Shown here: one piece after another, positions 57,160 to 64,000 of the stretch
Layout of the letters: every line of letters begins with the position of its first letter
Numbering within the stretch: position 1 is the first letter of the stretch
Source: Lichenostomus cassidix
Taxonomy: Eukaryota > Chordata > Aves > Passeriformes > Meliphagidae
Reading direction: 5' to 3'
Assembly (NCBI GenBank): GCA_008360975.2
Contig: CM039193.1
Coordinates: 5,756,501-5,820,500, forward strand
Length of the DNA stretch: 64,000 nt
Notes under the pieces: model-generated
Seen by the model: only the letters and a program-made list of their open reading frames with translations
Told to the model about the DNA's origin: nothing
Database searches by the model: none
Made by a program: the position numbers and the translations under genes

Positions 57160-60100
57160 AGCTTGTGCACACTGGGTTTATTTATTAATTTATTTGTGAA
57201 AATCCTCTCACAGGAAACAGAGGTCGTGGCTGTCTCTTAGTCCTGTGGGTAAATTTCTGTGTTCATGCAGATAAATATTCCTTTTTGACTCCTGTGTCAT
57301 TACAATGGTGGTTTTGCCGAGGCTGGATGTGTCTCTTAGTGCTCCAGGGATGTTGGGAAATCCTCAGGAATTTGGGGCATTGAGTTTCAGCAGCTTTGAA
57401 AGTTGTGGCTGTGGTCGTTCACTTTGATTTTGTGGGATATATTGTATTTAAATGAAGTTATTGCAAAGACTGTCATTGACTTGTTTTGATGGTTCACATT
57501 AGGTACCATCTATCTATTAGTCTATTAACTGGATTGCAAAGTATTAATTTATTCTGAAAAGACAAAAGAGAAACCTGGAGTGTGAAATTTTTATGTGCAG
57601 GCTGTGACCCTACCACCTCTGAACCTGTGACTGTACTGCTCCATATGGCTTGGATCCCAGATTTTAGGAAATGGGGACATTTTTCTTTATGAAAGACAAG
57701 TTGCATCTTCCTAAGTCTTTGTTGCTGTGCCTGAAAGACAGTCATTCAGTCAAAGATATGAATACCAATGGCATTTTGGGGACAAAGGAGCATCACTGTG
57801 ACTTAAATTTGTGATTTTTGAGTAGTACTCAAGTAAAAAAAAAAAAACAACAACAACACAACAAAGCCTGAAAATTATCCTGAATGATAAATTTTTGTTC
57901 TTAAAAGCCCTGCTTAAGTGAAACATGTGATTAACCCATTCAGTGCAGACAATTTCTTCAGAATTATGCTAAAGAGGTTTGACCTTCTCAAACTTCTTCT
58001 CCAATGCCTTGTTAATTTGTGCCTAAAACCTGTAGCTTGGCTGACTCATCAGAGATGCTAATCTAGGGTAATATTCTGTTTCCACAGAACAGTGAATCAC
58101 CAGTACCTGAGCCATCAAACTTGAAGCACAAATGCTAGATTGGACAAATGTTGATTATTTCAGTCCAGGACAGCTAAAAATTAGATCTTTCTCTAAACTT
58201 TTCTCCAGCCTAGCTGGAACCCTGTAACGTCAATTCAAGATGAGTTGAATTAATTTGCTTGCACGTAGCTGTAGAGCAAGGCTGTTTGCATTAATAGTGG
58301 CAACGTGACTGGCTGGTGATGGAAGAGGTCATATCTGCAGTAATGTGTGCTGGAGCATAAATTGAGTGGTTGAGGTGAAAGGGAGGCTCAGTGACTCGCT
58401 ACTGTTGTGGAATTTAAGAAATTTGCACTGCTTCCAGCTATCTGTTTAAAAGTCAATGACTGGAAACCAAATTACTCCTTGGCCTTAAAGGCACCTTTGA
58501 GTAATTTTTCATGAAGTGATTAGATAAGAGAAGGGGGTGAGCAGGAGATGATGATTTTTTTTCCTGCTTTATCTCATGAATTGTACTTGCAAGGTGTAAT
58601 ACAACCAGAAGTTCCCTTTTAAGAGGATGTCTTTTAAATGCCAGCATTACAAATTATCCATTGTTATAATGAAGGCTTCTCTCAGAAGTGAAGAACAGTG
58701 TGAAAGCCAGGAGCCAAACCCATTTGGAGGCTCAAGTTAGAAGATCACACACTGCCTACTTTAATTCTGATAAGGCTGTAATCATAAAGGGTGCTTGGCA
58801 AGGCAAAACCTGTATTGCAAACTCAGGGTTAATACCACCCATAAAGATAGAAGAGAATGTTGCACAGCACTTATCTTGATGGACATGGTTGAGCCTCTCT
58901 TAGCCCATATGTATTTTAAATATGTGCTTACATCCTGTATTGGTGCTCTCTTGAAAATCTGCTGTTTAAACTCCTACTTCAGGGAAACAGGAGGTAAATC
59001 AAAGTAACTTCTTGACCTTTGAAAAAAGAGATGAGCTGTCTGATGTTTACCGTGTAAGGACAAGGAACAAGTAATACGGAGATTTGTGGTGAATTTCTGT
59101 TTTATAGCAACATTTTCCAGCATCTGTATCCTGGAGCTGCTCAGGTCAGGGATTTGGGTGAGGTGAATGATGTACTTCCCATGTACTGCAAGCCTCATGT
59201 ATTAAGGACCTTTTCCTGGAGCATAAATCTAAAATCACGTTTGTATTAAATTCACGAGGAATATATGAAAGTACTGCTGAGAGTTGGTAAAGCACTTGCT
59301 AGTTTTACTGGCAAAATTGAGGGGATCTGCGTTGTTTCTAGGAATGCAGCCCTGTGATCTGAGCAGAGCCACATCCACAGCTGAAGGAGCACTCAGAGCT
59401 GCAGAGGTAACAGGAGAACCTGCAATTGACAGGGAGGCTTTGTCAGGGGGATTAAATGACCACTTGTTAACTAATCGCACAAGTGTCTTTCATCTGCTCC
59501 TGCCTGTAGGCAACACAGAAACATGGTTTCTATTAAGGCTGTGGTTCCACTGAGGGGCACCAGCTTGCATTGTTATCATCCTTTTTTTCCCCCCCCTTTT
59601 GGGTTTTTTTGCCCTGTTCTGATGGGGGAAACTGGATTTCATTATTTTAGTGGTATGCTTGCCCAAAGTTCTTATGTCCCTGCCAACAAAATTAAATCTT
59701 CTTTCAAATTGATATAATTGCAACAGATGTGGGGGTTTACATGTTGGTTATTTTTTAAAAATAGCTCCTTTTTATACCTTTTTTTTAAAAAAAAAGTGTA
59801 TTTTAGTTCTATGGAACTGCTTTATTTGCAGTTTCTTGTGTGGTATATTTGTTTGTTCTAAATGAAGATATTGGCCAATAAAATGGGTAATCTCAGTGAT
59901 ATTTAAAGCTATTCTGCAGATCTCTCATCTTTATGGTCTTTATTACTTTTATTACTGTCATATGAACAATGCAATAATGCCTATTTCTGTCATTTGCTAT
60001 TGGGGCTTTTTGTCTTTTCATTTTGATCTCCCATTAATAAAATGACAAACCTAAATAATATTTTTATTTCCTCTCCTGGTCCTAGTCATCTGATTTCATC

Positions 60101-60875
60101 TTTAATAGCTTCTCCTGGACTTTTTCTCTCAGGCTTCATGCTTTGGCCATGCTGTCTGCAACCAAATGAAGGGAGCACCTGATTTCAATGGATAAAATAA
60201 TCCTGTGGAATATCCAGTCAGATTGGATGTTCAAATCTTTGGTTGTTTATTGCATCAAGGGGTGCAGCTGAAGCCCAGGGATGATCTCAGTGCTGCAGGC
60301 ACTGGGCAGTGTGTTCCTGGCTATCCTCCCTGATATTTTGGGGAATATCTGGGAAGTCTTCTTCCTGGGCAAGTCTTCTTCACTTTTTTGTGATTTTCCA
60401 CTCACGACACAAAGCACAAGGTGAATGTAATTGCAAATCCAGCTGGAAAGAGGCAGATATTTGCTGAATTAAAAGGACTTTTGGATGTGATGGTAGGGAC
60501 TTTTCTCTAAGGTGTGTTTCTTTGCATGATGGAGTCCCAACATTAGCTCAGCAAAATAGGTCTTGTTTGCCTTGGGTGCCAGTTCATCAAACTCCATTAA
60601 GTAGGTATTTACACTTCTCCCAGCTGAGAGAGGCATTCAGGCGTGTAATTAAGTCCTATCTAAATCAGGGGAATTTGAGTACAAGCCTAAAGTCAAACAC
60701 GTTGAAACGCCCTGCTAAACAGGGAAGGTTGCTGGGTGGATGCTGAAAGGCCAGTTTTTGTTTTCCATGTCGGGCAGGCAGGTGTGATGGGAGAAGCCAG
60801 GTGGAACAGCAGCCCCTTGCCAGCATCCCTGTGCTGTGTGTTCTGCTCCTGGAGCATCCCCTCTCCTGCCAAAAC
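57160..60875. other. Non-coding stretch, no gene recognised
   Basis: A13 followed by a CAA array at 57.84 kb. A TTTTTTTCCCCCCCC-type homopolymer patch lies at 59.58 kb. AT-rich DNA at 59.7-60.1 kb shows no clear TAAT clustering. Frames stay under 95 codons. Confidence 0.55.
57835..57864. repeat. Poly-A plus (CAA)n microsatellite
   Basis: A13 (57,835-57,847) leads directly into CAACAACAACACAACAA. The arrangement could be the tail of an old retrotransposed copy, but none is recognised upstream. Confidence 0.85.
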
Positions 60876-60879
60876 AGCT

Positions 60880-61030
60880 GGTTATTTGGGGGGGTTGGAT
60901 TTGGTTTTTGTTGGTTTTCTGGTTGGTTGGTTGGTTGAGGTTTTTTTGTTTTGGTTTTTTTGGGGGGTTTTGGGGTTTTTAGGGATTGTTTTGTTGATTT
61001 TTTTTTTTTGGTGGTTTATTTTCTTTTTCT
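60880..61030. repeat. C-poor G/T low-complexity tract
   Basis: For about 140 bp the plus strand has almost no C (one at about 60,919). It holds G7 at 60,888-60,894, four GGTT units at 60,921-60,936, then G6, G4 and G3 runs spaced by T between 60,962 and 60,983. The minus strand is nearly all A and C. G-runs could stack into a quadruplex. It creates a spurious 123-codon plus frame rich in Phe, Gly and Trp. Confidence 0.9.
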
Positions 61031-62250
61031 GTCCCTTTATCCCTTGTACAAGCCCTGGTGAAATACAGCCCAGTGAGAGGAGAGGAGCCATCCCAGCCCT
61101 GCTTTAGCTGGCCAAGGCTTCATCTGGCACCTCCCTGGTGCCCTGGAGCTCAGCCCAGGGTGTGCTCTGACATCTGAGGTTTCCCTAATTCAGTCAGTGT
61201 GCTGCCTTGGTGACGAGCAAAAACCAAACCAGAGGGTTCTGACTCCATCCACAATGATGGTGCATTATTATAAACACATCCCTGCTGTGCCCCAGGACAG
61301 GAGGAGCTGCAGGGTGACACTGTGGCCATACAGCTGCTCCCAGGGAAGATAAGGAATGGTCAATTAGCAATATAAGGCACATTCCTACCACTATTCCTGG
61401 GTTTGCTTTAGTAGATATAACCAGTGTAATTGTATTGATTTCAAAAAAATCCACATTAAAGTCATCCCTCCCCCTGGTATAATTATGTACTACTTTATGG
61501 AGACCTTTAAATCAAGGTAATTTTTAAAACTAAGAGAGTGTTCTGCTTGATCTTTTGCTATGGTTAAAAACTAGTGAGATATACTCTTAAACAGGGGAGT
61601 GGGGTGGAGCCTGAAAGCAGCTGTGGGAAAGCTGAATCAGTGTTCTGAATTTTTTTTTGTCAGCTATGATTTAACCCTTCACTGGACATCCATGTCCTGG
61701 TTCTCTACTCTGTTAATGGACTTAGTCTGCTGTTGCATTTTAAGCCACAAGGGTTGAGAAAAGCTGAGCAAAAACTGTTGCTTTCACAGAAAAGGAATAC
61801 TCGAGGTGGCAAAATTACAGCTGGAGCAGGCATTTCCCTGGGCTGAGGGGACACACTGCAGCCCTTGTCCCTCTGCCACCTGCCCACCCTCCCTGTCTGC
61901 CTCCTGAACAGAGTGAGAATAAGACCAAAAAGCTTGTAGGTCAAGGTGAAGGCAGGGAGATTGCTTAGCAGTTACTGACACAGGCAAAACACACTCAACT
62001 TGGTGAAAAGTTAATTTAATGCAGAGCCAGTTAACCCAGGTTTGCATAGTGAGGAGCTCAGCCGAATTCCAGCAGCTTTTCCCCAGGCTCAGCTTCACTC
62101 CATCATTCCCAACTCCTCCATGCCCTGCTCTCCCCAGGGGGATGGAGTGACAGTCCATCACATCTTCCCTGCTGCTCCTTCCTGCCCAGCTCCTGAGGCT
62201 CCTCACTGCTGCTCTGGCACAGGTTCACTGCAGTGAGCTCATTTTTGGAG
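61031..62250. other. Non-coding stretch, no gene recognised
   Basis: GC-rich at 61.05-61.35 kb, AT-rich to 61.7 kb, then a 140-codon minus frame (61,784-62,206) that lies close to the candidate exon but shows no domain and no acceptor that I can support. Confidence 0.5.
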
Positions 62251-62256
62251 TCAGAC

Positions 62257-62397
62257 TCACTGTGCACCCTGCACTTCATGGATGTCTCCCTCTAGGTCAA
62301 GTGGCTTCTCATTTTGGAGGCTGAAGCCATCTGCTGGATTTGCAGTTGAGCTTGGCATTACTGTAGGGCCAGTGCAATCCTCATTATCTCTACATCC
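62257..62397 (-). CDS. Possible exon, unknown product
   Basis: On the minus strand the intron-like text ttttgtttgctcttaatgcctcag ends at 62,398, a fair splice acceptor. The exon then reads GCRDNEDCTGPTVMPSST and continues without interruption, ending acidic and polar, either at a TGA (62,257-62,259) or, if internal, at CACA|GTGAGT with the exon edge at 62,261 (137 bp). The other two frames have stops. The open frame also continues upstream past the acceptor to 62,706, so an unspliced 149-codon frame is an alternative. I recognise no family, and the product could be a chance frame. Confidence 0.25.
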   Translation of the reverse strand, partial: GCRDNEDCTGPTVMPSSTANPADGFSLQNEKPLDLEGDIHEVQGAQ

Positions 62398-62743
62398 CTG
62401 AGGCATTAAGAGCAAACAAAATAAGCTGGAACATTTCAAGTCTTGTGTTTTAAATAGTTTAATTTTTACCCTACATTTAGATTTTAAAATACTTGGGTTT
62501 TTTTTAATAACAGTTTCTTCCCAGGGTTTCAGCACTTTTCTTTTATCTCCTTTATTCTCATTTTCACCTGTCTTTTGTGCAGCCCTTCCACTCATCAAAG
62601 CTCTAATGAGATTTAAAAGTGAGATTGGTGAGCAGGGAATGAAGTGTGTGTCACAGGGGTCATTTGTGAGTGGCTGAATAGTTTTGACTTCAGATTTCTT
62701 TAGCAACTATTTTGAATTTCAAATTCAAAGAAGAGGAAGACTT

Positions 62744-62763
62744 AAAAAAAAAAAAAAAAAAAA
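62744..62763. repeat. Poly-A run (A20)
   Basis: Twenty uninterrupted A after gaagact. On the minus strand this T20 precedes the 62.3-62.7 kb open frame by about 40 bp, so it is not the 3' tail of that frame. Confidence 0.9.
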
Positions 62764-62769
62764 GAATGT

Positions 62770-64000
62770 AGGGAGGCTGCAGGAGCAGAACAGCTGCCTG
62801 ATCCCTGAGCTGGATCTGCCCATGTGCTCAGCCAAGGCATTGCTGTTCATGCTTGATCTGTTCTGGACTAATATCTCTTTATAATAATATAGATTGTACC
62901 CTCCCCAATCAAGTGGAATAGTAAAAGGAAATTTTACATTTATCTGCTGCCAATGGCTTAGATTATTTTTTTTTATTCCCAGCTAGCTAGGGTGGCAGTA
63001 CCTTTCTTTTTCTCCAAAAGATTCTGTGTGGCACAAGACCTTTGAGATCTGGAAATGCTTAATAACTTCACTCAGCCTACAGTTCTGCCTTTTAGCTGAA
63101 TTTAACCTGCAGCATAAGGTTGTAAACCAGTTGGTGAATATTTCAGTCAGAAGAAAGTCTGGCTCTGTAGTAACTCCAGTCACTGGAGAATGACCTACCA
63201 AGGAGGGCCCCTGACTGATGAGGTGATGATCATTTTCCCTCTTGTTGAAGGAACATTCCCTCTGTTTAATGTGGTGCAACTTCAGTGTTCACCTGAGAGA
63301 TGACAAGAAATAGTTATCTCATCATGAGCCTCTCGTGGTTGGGTGAGGTAAGTTTTGGAAGTCATCAGAGTCCTCCTGAAATAGCATCTCCTCTGTGGTG
63401 GATCTTGTGGGCTCTTCCACTGCTGCAAAGAAGCATTTGCCTCTTGTTTTTTGTCTCTTGTCTCAAACACTGCCAGTTGCTCTTGACAACAGAGATTCAG
63501 CTGCAGAGATGAGCTGGGCAGTGTTATCTTCCAGGAGATGTGATGGCTGCAGCTCAGGACTGCAGCTCTTCCTCTGGAGATTAAAATTAATTTTACTGAC
63601 ACTTTCAATGGGCAGGTCATTTCCTAGTCTATTATAAGAGGGAATAGGTCATGTTTACCAGACAGTAAAGGTGTTTCAGAGACCTGTGCACTGCCCTTTC
63701 AAAACTTTTTCTTTAGATATACAAACACTAGGTCTGGCTCTTCTGTGTAGCTCCAGATGCACACTGTGTATTCTTCCTGTTGTGCCTGTTTATGTACTGT
63801 TCAGATTTCTGCTATGAATTAATGTTCCCTTTTACCCATAGGTCCTTTCTTTTGCATTTAATTACACGTTTCTTGTGCTGGGTTTCTTCTGAATCGTGCT
63901 TGCTGATGCTCGAGGGGGGAGTAAGTCATATGGATGGTTAGGCTCAAATTCTCTTTCTGTAATTTCTTTTAAAATAAGCTGAAGTTGAAGCAAGTGCAGG
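62770..64000. other. Non-coding stretch, no gene recognised
   Basis: Frames of up to 112 codons on the minus strand (63,282-63,620) oppose plus frames of 70-80 codons. A gaggtaagt donor-like word lies at about 63,347, but all three frames just upstream are closed. The window ends in ordinary sequence. Confidence 0.55.

Noticed and set aside
60921..60936. GGTT repeats as telomere-like sequence
   Set aside because: The vertebrate telomere unit is TTAGGG. These are GGTT units within a G/T tract.
60736..61107. 123-codon plus frame with Phe/Gly/Trp-rich middle
   Set aside because: The unusual composition comes entirely from the G/T low-complexity tract.

Overview
The window reads as non-coding nuclear DNA from a vertebrate, most likely a bird. 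Base composition is moderately AT-rich (by eye about 42% GC) and CpG is depleted except in a few short clusters. There are many interrupted poly-A/poly-T runs, and reading frames are broken every few hundred bases on both strands. There is no sign of prokaryotic or viral gene organisation. I recognise no young LINE, SINE or LTR element in 64 kb, which argues against a typical mammal and fits a repeat-poor avian genome. This placement is an inference, because no named gene anchors it. The window could be a gene desert or the inside of a very large intron.

No complete protein-coding gene can be supported. The open frames longer than about 150 codons (near 3.5, 10.5, 30.3, 34.7 and 43.3 kb) overlap opposite-strand frames of similar length or cross simple repeats, and none looks like a known family. 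Two minus-strand stretches look more protein-like. One is a possible exon at 62,257-62,397, with a plausible acceptor and either a stop codon or a GTGAGT donor. The other is a frameshifted coding-like tract at about 26,330-26,960. Both are low-confidence.

Region by region: 1-8 kb is plain sequence with an AT-rich element that looks conserved (2.3-2.9 kb) and a perfect DR3 nuclear-receptor-type site (3.2 kb). At 8.4-9.1 kb is the clearest CpG cluster, containing a 17-bp tandem duplication and a consensus splice donor. A CTCF-like motif lies at 9.72 kb, and a second CpG cluster at 13.7-14.2 kb. From 17 to 24 kb there are three decayed MIR/CORE-SINE-like fragments and a long AT microsatellite. 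From 27 to 58 kb, AT-rich blocks with conserved-enhancer character (27.2, 30.1, 32.7, 34.0, 38.4, 40.4, 45.9, 49.7 and 54.4 kb) alternate with unremarkable DNA. A 49-bp repeat is shared between 28.9 and 42.1 kb, and a 10-bp-phased T-tract array lies at 48.1 kb. A second CTCF-like motif in the same orientation lies at 57.1 kb. The end of the window holds a C-poor G/T tract (60.9 kb), the possible exon (62.3 kb) and an A20 run.

If the conserved-looking blocks are real, the window would be a regulatory landscape for a neighbouring developmental gene. That rests on sequence character alone and needs cross-species alignment. I did not find an undescribed biological system here.
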